Source: an uncultured Bulleidia sp. (GTDB taxonomy: Bacteria; Bacillota_I; Bacilli_A; Erysipelotrichales; Erysipelotrichaceae). From it: a stretch of 17,821 nt of DNA. Both the position numbers and the translations under genes were made by a program. This document shows, piece after piece, positions 7,653 to 14,034 of the stretch. Each line of letters starts with the position of its first letter. Within the stretch, counting starts at the first letter, position 1. Where the stretch lies: the NCBI GenBank assembly GCA_934725105.1, contig CAKVBD010000041.1:1-17821 (forward strand). The letters are read 5' to 3'. Below the pieces are notes generated by a model. It worked only from the letters and a program-made list of their open reading frames with translations, made no database searches and was not told the DNA's origin.

Positions 7653-8240
7653 ATGATTGCTTTTATCAAAGGAATCGTTGCTTCCTATACAAGCGACAGT
7701 GTCATTGTGGATCACAATGGTATGGGATGGGAAATTGCCTACCCACATACAGATGCATTGTCTTTGAATGCTGAAGTTGTGATTTATACATACCTGCATA
7801 TTTTTGAAGGTGGTATGAACCTGTATGGGTTTTCTTCTCAGCAAGAAAAAGACTTATTCCTGCGTTTGATTTCAGTGAAAGGCCTTGGCCCAAAAACGGC
7901 AATGAATATGCTTGCGAAAGCAGGATATGAAGCAATCATTCAATCCATAGCATCTGGAGATGTTGCTTCATTAAAGAAAATGCCAGGGATTGGCGCAAAA
8001 AGTGCTTCTCAGATCGTTCTTGATCTGCAGGGCAAGCTTGTACCGGCTGAAACCACATCTTCCAAACAGTCTCTTTCAAAATATCCAAAAGAAATTCTTG
8101 ATGCGATTGAAGGCTTAAAGAATCTTGGATACAAGCAATCAGAACTTTCTAATTGCATTCATTATATGGCGGAAAACCCTGGACTATCTGTAGAACAGTA
8201 TATGTCCATGGGTCTACGCTTCATGGCGAAAGCTAAATAG
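7653..8240 (+). CDS. ruvA: Holliday junction branch migration protein RuvA
   Basis: RuvA binds four-way junctions and loads the RuvB motor. The 195-residue protein has the N-terminal OB domain (MIAFIKGIVASY, with YLHIFEGGMNLYGF) and two helix-hairpin-helix motifs (SVKGLGPKTAMNML and KMPGIGAKSASQIVLDL). A short linker leads to the C-terminal domain that contacts RuvB (ILDAIEGLKNLGYK). The length is normal. The ribosome binding site is weak (GAGAGTGA just upstream). It is probably cotranscribed with obgE and is followed by ruvB after only 8 nt; ruvC is not present, as is usual in Firmicutes. Confidence 0.96.
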   Translation: MIAFIKGIVASYTSDSVIVDHNGMGWEIAYPHTDALSLNAEVVIYTYLHIFEGGMNLYGFSSQQEKDLFLRLISVKGLGPKTAMNMLAKAGYEAIIQSIASGDVASLKKMPGIGAKSASQIVLDLQGKLVPAETTSSKQSLSKYPKEILDAIEGLKNLGYKQSELSNCIHYMAENPGLSVEQYMSMGLRFMAKAK

Positions 8241-8248
8241 GAGTGTAT

Positions 8249-9262
8249 ATGGAAGAAAATGAACGTTTAATGAGCTCTACAGAAGTCATTGGAGATGATG
8301 AAGAAAGTATTCGTCCTAGATCCTTGGATGAATATATTGGACAGGATTCTTTAAAGGAAAACCTTAGAATCTATATTCAGGCAGCACTACAGAGAAATGA
8401 ATCGTTAGATCATGTATTGCTTTATGGTCCTCCAGGCCTTGGTAAAACAACATTGTCATACATTCTTTCTCATGAAATGCATACAAATATCAAGATCATT
8501 ACTGGACCAAGTATTTCTAAGCCTGGAGATCTTGCAAGTGTACTGTCTACACTGGATGCTGGTGATATCTTGTTTATTGATGAAATCCATCGTCTGCCTA
8601 AAGTTGTAGAAGAGGTACTGTATCCCGCAATGGAAGACTTTGAAATGGATGTTATGGTTGGTGGTGAAAATGGACAGGGTGGAAGAAGTGTTCGACTGCC
8701 TTTGCCTCCATTTACACTAGTTGGTGCTACGACACGTGCAGGAGATCTTTCTTCTCCACTGCGTGATCGATTTGGTATTATTTCAAAGCTGGAATACTAC
8801 AATGAAGCACAATTATCCGCAATCATTGCGCGTTCCAGCAGAGTCCTAGGTGTTTCTATCAATGAAGATGCAATCATTGAAATTGCAAAGCGTTCTAGAG
8901 GAACACCACGTATTGCCAATCGCCTGTTACGTAGAATTCGTGACTTCGCACAGGTATTGAACAATGGTGTGATTTCTAAAGCCATTGTAGATGATGCACT
9001 TGTTCGATTGCATGTCGATTCACTAGGTCTTGATGAAGTTGATATTCGCTATCTGAGAGGTATCATTGAAAGATTCCATGGTGGACCTGTTGGACTAGAA
9101 GCTTTGGCAAACTCGATTTCTGAAGAAACAACAACACTAGAAGATGTCTATGAGCCATACTTGATTCAGATTGGCTTTGTGAATCGTACAAGCAGGGGTA
9201 GAGTGGTTACAGAAAAGGCATATGAACATTTAGGGATTCATCATCCTGAAACTTTGTTCTAA
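8249..9262 (+). CDS. ruvB: Holliday junction branch migration ATPase RuvB
   Basis: Hexameric AAA+ motor that drives branch migration with RuvA. In the 337-residue product the Walker A is GPPGLGKT (60-67), Walker B is LFIDEIHRL (DEIH at 111-114), and sensor 1 is TLVGATTRAG. An arginine-finger region follows (LRDRFGI), then a C-terminal winged-helix domain containing GGPVGLEALA. I chose ATG at 8249 over an in-frame GTG at 8243 because the GTG overlaps the ribosome binding site TAGGAG (8238-8243). The gene starts 8 nt after ruvA and ends in a strong terminator whose stem begins inside the stop codon. Confidence 0.97.
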   Translation: MEENERLMSSTEVIGDDEESIRPRSLDEYIGQDSLKENLRIYIQAALQRNESLDHVLLYGPPGLGKTTLSYILSHEMHTNIKIITGPSISKPGDLASVLSTLDAGDILFIDEIHRLPKVVEEVLYPAMEDFEMDVMVGGENGQGGRSVRLPLPPFTLVGATTRAGDLSSPLRDRFGIISKLEYYNEAQLSAIIARSSRVLGVSINEDAIIEIAKRSRGTPRIANRLLRRIRDFAQVLNNGVISKAIVDDALVRLHVDSLGLDEVDIRYLRGIIERFHGGPVGLEALANSISEETTTLEDVYEPYLIQIGFVNRTSRGRVVTEKAYEHLGIHHPETLF

Positions 9263-9292
9263 CACATATCAAACTGGTATGTGTTTTTTTTT
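9261..9292 (+). terminator. Intrinsic terminator after ruvB
   Basis: AACACATATC (9261-9270) pairs with GGTATGTGTT (9276-9285), a 10-bp stem with one G-U pair and a 5-nt loop, followed by a T-run of nine (9284-9292). The stem starts within the ruvB TAA codon. Confidence 0.92.
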
Positions 9293-9295
9293 GCC

Positions 9296-9324
9296 TTTTC
9301 AAGAAAGTGCATATTCGATATAAT
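9296..9324 (+). promoter_or_regulatory. Promoter of the histidine kinase gene
   Basis: A perfect TATAAT (9319-9324) with a weaker TTTTCA (9296-9301) 17 nt upstream. It lies directly after the ruvB terminator, so the kinase has its own transcription start (near 9331). Confidence 0.7.
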
Positions 9325-9345
9325 TTAAACAACATAGAGGAAAGT

Positions 9346-11232
9346 ATGAAAAAACAACGGAATAAAAAAGATTCATTTGCGCAAACATATTTTTTGAATT
9401 TTTCTGTAATTATTCTACTGGCTTTGTTTCTGGTGTTTCTTTACACATACATTATTCAGCATACCTACAATAATCATATGCTGCATGAATTGATCAATAA
9501 GAACGTAGAAAAGGCTAATACACTGTATAGCTATGTCTTGGAACAAGTGAATGATGATGATTTTTTGTCCATCAATACAGAAAAAGATATGAAAACAAAA
9601 AAGTATAAGAAGTTGCACAAGAAACTGGAAAGCTTTCAGGATCTGAATAGTGCAAAAGCAATCTTTACTGTGAAATATGATGCAGATGGCAATGCAATGA
9701 TTGTTGTGGATGGCATGGATGAAAAAGATGAAGCTTTTAGAAAGCCTGGTACAATTGTCAGTGAAGAGATTCTTCCTATCGTAACAAGCGCTTTGCAGGG
9801 AGATGCGTTGTATACAGATGAAATCATTCAAACAGAAAATGATCAGATTTTTCTTGCGTGCTATCCTGTCTATGCGTTAGATGGAGATGAAGTGATTGGT
9901 GCAATCTGTATTGAAAACAGCTTGCATTATCTGTATTCCTTTGTAGAAACAAATAATCGAAATGCTAAAATCATTGCGTGTGTAACGGGATTGATCGCTA
10001 TTGTATTAGGAATCTTTATCTATATCAGTTTTCTAATGAAATACAAAAAAGAAAAACAACAGAATGCATTACTGCATGACAGTATGGAAGCTGCGGATGC
10101 GGCAAATAAAGCAAAGTCTACGTTTCTGTTTAATATCTCTCATGATATTCGTACACCAATGAATGCAATCATTGGATATGCAGAATTGAGTGAACATCAT
10201 TTAGATGATAAAGAAGATCTGAAACGGTATCTTTCAAATATTCGTACGTGTGGTGAAAAGATGCTTTCTATTATTGACAGTGTGCTTGAATTATCCAGCA
10301 TTGAAAATAACAAGCTGAAAATTGAAATGATACCAGCGGATCTCAATGAAGTATTTGATTCCTGCCTGCTTATGTTTGATGATTCTATCAAAAAGAAAAA
10401 GCAGACATTAACAGTAAACAAAGATATTTATCATCCAGAAGTGTATTTAGATCCAACATATATCACAGAAATCTTTTTGAATATTGTTTCAAATGCGAAT
10501 AAATATACATTAGATGGCGGCAGGATTGATATCTCTATTACACAGATACCAAAAGATAATAATGCATGTGAAATGCAATTTGTAGTCAGTGATAATGGTA
10601 TTGGCATGTCAGAACAGTTTATGACTACGATTTTTGATTCCTTCAGCAGAGAACACTCTTCAACGATTTCAGGTGTTGAAGGTACAGGACTAGGTATGGG
10701 AATCGTGAAACGTCTTGTGGATCTTATGCATGGAAATATTACAGTACAATCAAAGCTTGGGGAAGGTTCTACATTTACAGTAACGATCCCACTGCAGCTT
10801 GCTTCTAAAGAAGCATTGCTTCCAGCATTAGAGGAAGATGATTTCAGCTGTCTAGAAGGAAAACATATCTTGCTTGCGGAAGATAATGATCTGAATGCTG
10901 AAATCGCAATAGAACTGCTGCAGGAAAAGGGTATGATCGTAGATCGTACTAAAGATGGTATTGAATGCATTGATACATTAACAAAAAAGAAGCCACATAC
11001 ATATGTATGTATCTTGATGGATATTCAAATGCCGCATATGGATGGCTATGAAGCTACAAAGAGTATTCGTTCATTAAAAGATCCATCTTTCAGCAATATT
11101 CCAATCATTGCGATGACTGCAAATGCATTTAAAGAAGATCAGGAGAAAGCATATGCATCTGGTATGAATGACTATATTCCGAAACCAATTGATATTAAAA
11201 ATGTTTGTAAAACCATCAGTAAATATGTCTAG
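9346..11232 (+). CDS. Hybrid sensor histidine kinase with receiver domain
   Basis: Membrane sensor kinase of 628 residues. Transmembrane helix 1 is at about residues 16-37, and an extracytoplasmic sensor of roughly 170 residues follows that I cannot assign to a ligand. Helix 2 is at about 209-232. HisKA carries H266 in SHDIRTPMNA. The HATPase domain has its N-box at N379 (NIVSNANKYT), G1 box DNGIGM from 416 and G2 GTGLGMG from 446. A fused receiver domain has acidic pocket E512/D513, phospho-acceptor D559 (LMDIQMPHMDG) and K613 (PKP). No HPt domain and no response regulator are nearby, so the output is unknown. I chose ATG 9346 because GAGGAAAG lies just upstream; the in-frame GTG at 9307 lies upstream of the promoter -10. 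Specificity is open, class is certain. Confidence 0.93.
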   Translation: MKKQRNKKDSFAQTYFLNFSVIILLALFLVFLYTYIIQHTYNNHMLHELINKNVEKANTLYSYVLEQVNDDDFLSINTEKDMKTKKYKKLHKKLESFQDLNSAKAIFTVKYDADGNAMIVVDGMDEKDEAFRKPGTIVSEEILPIVTSALQGDALYTDEIIQTENDQIFLACYPVYALDGDEVIGAICIENSLHYLYSFVETNNRNAKIIACVTGLIAIVLGIFIYISFLMKYKKEKQQNALLHDSMEAADAANKAKSTFLFNISHDIRTPMNAIIGYAELSEHHLDDKEDLKRYLSNIRTCGEKMLSIIDSVLELSSIENNKLKIEMIPADLNEVFDSCLLMFDDSIKKKKQTLTVNKDIYHPEVYLDPTYITEIFLNIVSNANKYTLDGGRIDISITQIPKDNNACEMQFVVSDNGIGMSEQFMTTIFDSFSREHSSTISGVEGTGLGMGIVKRLVDLMHGNITVQSKLGEGSTFTVTIPLQLASKEALLPALEEDDFSCLEGKHILLAEDNDLNAEIAIELLQEKGMIVDRTKDGIECIDTLTKKKPHTYVCILMDIQMPHMDGYEATKSIRSLKDPSFSNIPIIAMTANAFKEDQEKAYASGMNDYIPKPIDIKNVCKTISKYV

Positions 11233-11235
11233 GAA

Positions 11236-11244
11236 TGATATAAT
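11236..11244 (+). promoter_or_regulatory. Extended -10 promoter for the small membrane protein
   Basis: TGATATAAT is a perfect extended -10 element. No -35 is visible at 16-18 nt. The expected start is about 11251, which falls on the start codons of the gene at 11250. Confidence 0.5.
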
Positions 11245-11249
11245 TTTTA

Positions 11250-11492
11250 ATGATGAAGAGTAAGTGGACAATATTGCAGGAAAAGTTTCTATATTTTTGT
11301 ATTACGATAGCTATATTCATGAGTATCTATCTTTCAGGTTTCTTTTTCATGCAGTTTCTTGCATTTGCGATGGAAGTTCATCCATACGTATCATTCACTT
11401 TCTATATCTTTTTATGGATCATAGATACGATCATTACAAAGAAGCTGATGCTTTCTAAAGTTATGATATATTGGATATTGAAGAAGTCTTGA
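11250..11492 (+). CDS. Small two-helix membrane protein, unknown
   Basis: An 80-residue product that I do not recognise. Two hydrophobic segments are clear: about residues 13-38 (FLYFCITIAIFMSIYLSGFF) and 45-62 (VSFTFYIFLWIIDTIIT), with lysines at both ends, predicting a small hairpin membrane protein. The start is uncertain: two adjacent ATG codons (11250 and 11253) have no ribosome binding site at normal distance (AGGA is 15 nt away). An extended -10 element ends 5 nt before, so the mRNA could be leaderless. It lies 17 nt after the kinase and ahead of a terminator. It could be an accessory protein of the kinase, but nothing shows this. The coding call rests on hydrophobic pattern and length. 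Confidence 0.5.
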   Translation: MMKSKWTILQEKFLYFCITIAIFMSIYLSGFFFMQFLAFAMEVHPYVSFTFYIFLWIIDTIITKKLMLSKVMIYWILKKS

Positions 11493-11503
11493 ATCATATA
11501 CTT

Positions 11504-11529
11504 AAAGTATCTGTCAAAAGATACTTTTT
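11504..11529 (+). terminator. Intrinsic terminator after the small membrane protein
   Basis: AAAGTATCT (11504-11512) pairs perfectly with AGATACTTT (11519-11527) around a 6-nt loop, followed by a short T-run to 11529. Confidence 0.75.
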
Positions 11530-11555
11530 CTTATGAGATTTAATTTTGAACAAAA

Positions 11556-11580
11556 TATTTGATTAAAATTGAATCAAATA
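11556..11580 (+). repeat. Inverted repeat over the ATPase promoter (candidate operator)
   Basis: TATTTGATT (11556-11564) and AATCAAATA (11572-11580) are perfect 9-bp inverted arms separated by 7 bp. The left arm covers the -35 box and the right arm ends just before the -10 box. The arm spacing of about 16 bp suits a dimeric repressor. Confidence 0.55.
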
Positions 11581-11587
11581 GTATGAT
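11559..11587 (+). promoter_or_regulatory. Promoter of the AAA ATPase gene
   Basis: TTGATT (11559-11564), a 17-nt spacer and TATGAT (11582-11587). The expected start near 11594 leaves a short leader that is mostly the ribosome binding site GAAGGAGG. Confidence 0.65.
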
Positions 11588-11610
11588 TTCATTGAAGGAG
11601 GTTTCTTTCA

Positions 11611-12729
11611 ATGAAACTTTTACGCGTGAAAACAAGCAATTTTAAAAACTGTGAAAAAGATACAGTCATTGATTTAGTCGCAAAATCAAAAAAAACATCA
11701 GAAGATAAAGAGTATGAACTGCAAGAGGTTGCAGAAGATCTTTATATTTATAGTGTTGGTGCTTTTATTGGAAAAAATGCATCTGGTAAAACAACCGCAT
11801 TAGAAATCTTGGATTGTTGTTATGATATTCTTGGAACTTTTGCGTTAGAAAATAAGCATTATTCTTATGATGGTATTGAACTGGAAATAACTTTCTACCA
11901 AGAAGGATTTCTGTATAGATACACAACAGAATTAAAGAATGATCCTACTTCTATGAATAAAGCTGTTTTTGTGAATCAGCATTTGTATAAAAAGCAATAT
12001 TTTAAAACAAAAATAAATTCTATTTATGATTTTTCTGAATATAAAGAATTGACGAACTTAACACAATTGCCAGAAGATACATCAATTACTTTCTTTGTCT
12101 TAAAAAAGAAACAGGTACAATCTGTATTCTTTAACAGTGAAGATATGGGAATTCATACATACCAAAGAGTATTTATGTTGTTAAAAATGTATTCGATTTC
12201 TGATACAATTCTTACTTCGATTTTTCGTATTTTTGATAATAATATTCATTCTATTGAAATGATTGATGAGCATAACTATCGTGTAGATATTTGTGGTAAC
12301 GTTAGAATATTATCTGATAAGGAATTGTTATATATTTTATCGAGTGGTACAACAAAAGGTCTGCTTTTATATACATTAGCAGTTGCATCATTAAAAACAG
12401 GTTTTACTTTACTAATAGATGAAGCTGAAACACATTTCCATAAGACACTTGTAGAAAACCTGTTAAGCTTATACATGGATAAGAACGTGAATAAACATAA
12501 TGCTTCACTGTTATTTTCTACACATTATTGTGAAGTATTAGATTTACTGAATCGTCAGGATAATATTTGGGTTTGTCAATCGAATGAAAAAGTAATGATA
12601 AAAAACATGTACGAGTATTTTAATGTGCGTTCTGGTATTTTAAAGAGTAAATGTTTTTACAATAATACATTTCAAACTGCTGTGAACTATGAAGATCTGA
12701 TGGATCTGAAAAGGAATTTGATAAGATGA
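11611..12729 (+). CDS. AAA/ABC-type ATPase (AAA_21-like, defence-associated type)
   Basis: A 372-residue P-loop ATPase of the ABC/SMC-like superfamily. Walker A is GKNASGKT (54-61), preceded by the SVGAFI strand. The signature-like motif is LSSGT (243-247). Walker B is LLIDEAETHFHK (D270, E271), and the H-loop is FSTHYCEVLD (H305). There is no membrane segment. This layout matches single-domain ATPases that pair with a nuclease or TOPRIM protein in phage-defence loci such as AbiL/RloAB or PARIS; which family is not decided. A strong ribosome binding site (GAAGGAGG) and a private promoter with an inverted repeat precede it. Its TGA overlaps (ATGA) the ATG of a broken second gene, showing it was once the first half of a coupled pair. 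The base composition looks more AT-rich than in the housekeeping genes, hinting at transfer. Confidence 0.85.
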   Translation: MKLLRVKTSNFKNCEKDTVIDLVAKSKKTSEDKEYELQEVAEDLYIYSVGAFIGKNASGKTTALEILDCCYDILGTFALENKHYSYDGIELEITFYQEGFLYRYTTELKNDPTSMNKAVFVNQHLYKKQYFKTKINSIYDFSEYKELTNLTQLPEDTSITFFVLKKKQVQSVFFNSEDMGIHTYQRVFMLLKMYSISDTILTSIFRIFDNNIHSIEMIDEHNYRVDICGNVRILSDKELLYILSSGTTKGLLLYTLAVASLKTGFTLLIDEAETHFHKTLVENLLSLYMDKNVNKHNASLLFSTHYCEVLDLLNRQDNIWVCQSNEKVMIKNMYEYFNVRSGILKSKCFYNNTFQTAVNYEDLMDLKRNLIR

Positions 12730-12782
12730 AATACTTAATGATGTGTGAAGGAACAAACGAATTAAAAATCATGCGGTATTGA
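12726..12782 (+). pseudogene. Stub of the ATPase partner gene, TOPRIM-like N-terminus
   Basis: An ATG overlapping the ATPase stop opens a frame of only 18 codons, MKYLMMCEGTNELKIMRY, ending at TGA 12780-12782. The pattern of a hydrophobic strand, then Cys-Glu-Gly and a further Glu four residues on is the first motif of TOPRIM-like folds (hhhhEGxxE), as in partners of AAA ATPases in defence loci. In the following 160 nt none of the three frames resumes anything similar. I read this as a deleted or decayed second gene. A very short intact peptide gene is the alternative. Confidence 0.55.
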
Positions 12783-12904
12783 GCAAATAACTTCGTTTTT
12801 TCAATGACTTATGCACATTATGGTGAAGCTTCTTCTTTTTTTGGGGGGGTTACCAAACATAATCTTTGTATCACTATGAGAATAAAATAGAGTAAAAATA
12901 CAAA

Positions 12905-12924
12905 ATATACCTTTTAAGGTATAT
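12905..12924 (+). repeat. Palindromic operator candidate of higBA
   Basis: ATATACCTT (12905-12913), TT, AAGGTATAT (12916-12924): perfect 9-bp arms around a 2-bp centre. It overlaps the -10 hexamer TATAAT (12922-12927). HigA-type antitoxins repress their own promoter through such sites, so it is a likely HigA operator. Confidence 0.65.
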
Positions 12925-12927
12925 AAT
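12922..12927 (+). promoter_or_regulatory. -10 box of the higBA promoter
   Basis: A perfect TATAAT 15 nt before the higB ATG; no good -35 hexamer is present at the right distance. The ribosome binding site AAGGTGG (12929-12935) follows immediately. Confidence 0.55.
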
Positions 12928-12941
12928 GAAGGTGGTAAAAT

Positions 12942-13316
12942 ATGGAAGTTATATTTTATACAAAAGAAAATGGCAATTCGCCAGTTAAAGATTTTTTGAG
13001 AAGTTTAGATCCAAAGCTGAGAAGCAAAACAACTGCAAAGCTAATGATTTTGCAAGAAAAGGGTTATTTGCTCTCTGAGCCTGACACCAAAAAACTTGCA
13101 CTCAACTATAAAGATGGTGAGTCGGCAATTTGGGAGCTTCGAACCAAACTTGGTTCTAATATTACTCGTATCTTTTACTTTTTTTGGGATGGTGATTCTA
13201 TCGTTGTTACAAATGGATTTTTGAAAAAAACTATGAAAACACCATCAACCGAAATCAGTAAAGCTAGAAAATATCAAGCCGATTATAAGAATCGAGAAAG
13301 GAAACGTATGTTATGA
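12942..13316 (+). CDS. higB: HigB-like toxin, RelE superfamily (Gp49-like)
   Basis: Probable ribosome-dependent mRNA endoribonuclease. The 124-residue product has the layout of phage-derived Gp49-like/HigB proteins. It begins VIFYTKENGNSPVKDFL, followed by helical DPKLRSKTTAKLMIL. The core is LALNYKDGESAIWELRTK, then TRIFYFFWDGDSIVVTNGFLKKT and a basic tail (KARKYQADYKNRERKR). This is the hallmark order of strand, helix and beta sheet in the RelE fold. It overlaps the antitoxin gene by 4 nt (ATGA) and precedes it, the toxin-first order typical of higBA. The pair has its own palindrome-covered promoter. The exact subfamily is less sure than the superfamily. Confidence 0.9.
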   Translation: MEVIFYTKENGNSPVKDFLRSLDPKLRSKTTAKLMILQEKGYLLSEPDTKKLALNYKDGESAIWELRTKLGSNITRIFYFFWDGDSIVVTNGFLKKTMKTPSTEISKARKYQADYKNRERKRML

Positions 13317-13618
13317 AAAAATACACATTAGATGATTTTATCAATGAGGAATGTGCTACGGATCCTGAATTCAAACAAATTTGGGACGAAGATGAGCCTG
13401 AAAGAGAATTTGCGATATCTATGATTCATGCAAGAAAATCAAAAAATATGACACAGAAACAACTTTCAAAGATGACTGGTATCAGCCAAGGTAAACTCTC
13501 CAAAATTGAAAACGGAGAAGCCAACCCAACACTAAAAGTTATGTCAAAAATTGCCAATGCACTAGGCATGAACATTAGTCTTGTTCCAAAACAAGTGCAG
13601 ATGTTGCAGGTTCGCTAG
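13313..13618 (+). CDS. higA: HigA-like antitoxin, XRE-family helix-turn-helix protein
   Basis: Antitoxin and autorepressor of the upstream toxin. In the 101-residue product residues 1-35 are acidic (DDFINEECATDPEF, WDEDEPEREF) and are likely to bind the basic toxin. Residues about 38-95 form the XRE/Cro helix-turn-helix: ARKSKNMTQKQLSKMTGI, then SQGKLSKIENGEANPTLKV and ANALGMNISL. The start overlaps the higB stop, with AAAGGAAA about 8 nt upstream. No intrinsic terminator follows; the next 170 nt hold no gene. Confidence 0.92.
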   Translation: MKKYTLDDFINEECATDPEFKQIWDEDEPEREFAISMIHARKSKNMTQKQLSKMTGISQGKLSKIENGEANPTLKVMSKIANALGMNISLVPKQVQMLQVR

Positions 13619-13770
13619 AATAATTTGATGGAAACCCCATGTGTTTATTCATGGCTAGTTCAGTGAACACAATTCTTGAATAAAAAAAACATAATGGTGC
13701 ACACAAGAAAGATGAACACTATCTAGCAGAATTATTACGTTGATTCATGAAATATATGCAAAAATCTTGA
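13619..13770 (+). other. Gene-free stretch between higA and the valS promoter
   Basis: No complete gene, terminator or known element. TTATTCA and TGAATAA (about 13645-13685) and CCATG/CATGG (13637-13654) are weak inverted repeats without a T-run. One frame, from 13693 to a stop at about 13743, reads NGAHKKDEHYLAELLR, which looks protein-like and may be the tail of a lost gene. Confidence 0.4.
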
Positions 13771-13798
13771 TTGCAATCTTTGTTAACTATGTTAAAAT
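13771..13798 (+). promoter_or_regulatory. Promoter of the valS T-box transcript
   Basis: TTGCAA (13771-13776), a 16-nt spacer and TAAAAT (13793-13798). The start expected near 13803-13805 coincides with the foot of the T-box Stem I. Confidence 0.6.
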
Positions 13799-13802
13799 TG
13801 AC

Positions 13803-14013
13803 ATGCGTTGAAGAAAAGTAGTATTTGAATCCCTACATTCTAGAAAGCACTGTGGTTGATGGAAAACAGGCATGTATATTCGAAGAAGTCGTTTCTGAGC
13901 ATTTCTAGATGAACATTAGTAGTTTAGAACGTTTCTGGCACGTTACGCTATCAAGAAGCAAACAAAGGTGGTACCACGTTATTACACGTCCTATGTATTT
14001 TAGGACGTTTTTT
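13803..14013 (+). promoter_or_regulatory. T-box riboswitch, tRNA-Val responsive
   Basis: Senses uncharged tRNA-Val and lets transcription into valS proceed. Stem I foot: AUGC (13803-13806) with GCAU (13899-13902). The likely specifier codon is GUC (13888-13890) in GAAGAAGUCG, followed by a purine as usual. The T-box bulge is UGGUACC (13969-13975); its UGGU fits the ACCA end of tRNA-Val. The antiterminator uses AGG (13966-13968) with CCU (13990-13992) and ACGU (13976-13979) with ACGU (13986-13989). The terminator reuses 13986-13993, so the two folds exclude each other. Confidence 0.95.
13986..14013 (+). terminator. Regulated T-box terminator
   Basis: ACGTCCTA (13986-13993) pairs with TAGGACGT (14001-14008), a 7-nt loop, then six T (14008-14013). 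It forms only when the antiterminator is not stabilised by uncharged tRNA. Confidence 0.93.
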
Positions 14014-14034
14014 ATTTATCTCAGGAGGTTATTT

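Larger units (their letters stand above)
12783..12941 (+). other. Junction region without a gene, with a T7G7 run
   Basis: No convincing gene. It contains T7 directly followed by G7 (12836-12849), unusual in this AT-rich sequence, and then the higBA promoter and palindrome. It probably marks the scar where the ATPase partner gene was lost and the toxin-antitoxin pair begins. Confidence 0.5.

Noticed and set aside
8243..8248. GTG start for ruvB
   Set aside because: The GTG overlaps the ribosome binding site TAGGAG; the ATG at 8249 is correctly spaced.
9415..9831. 138-codon minus-strand open frame inside the kinase sensor region
   Set aside because: Antisense shadow, rich in Ile, Cys, His and Phe as expected from complementary codons; no supporting signals.
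10431..10970. 179-codon minus-strand open frame inside the histidine kinase
   Set aside because: Serine-rich shadow of the kinase coding strand, with no ribosome binding site and no family features.
11264..11458. Alternative 64-codon frame overlapping the small membrane protein
   Set aside because: Lacks clear membrane segments or a ribosome binding site; the frame from 11250 has two coherent hydrophobic helices.
13637..13690. Weak hairpins after higA as a terminator
   Set aside because: Stems of only 5-7 bp with long loops, and the following run is A on the plus strand, not T.
13909..14034. 42-codon N-terminal extension of valS
   Set aside because: It translates the T-box antiterminator and terminator; the ATG at 14035 has an ideal ribosome binding site and gives the normal ValRS start.
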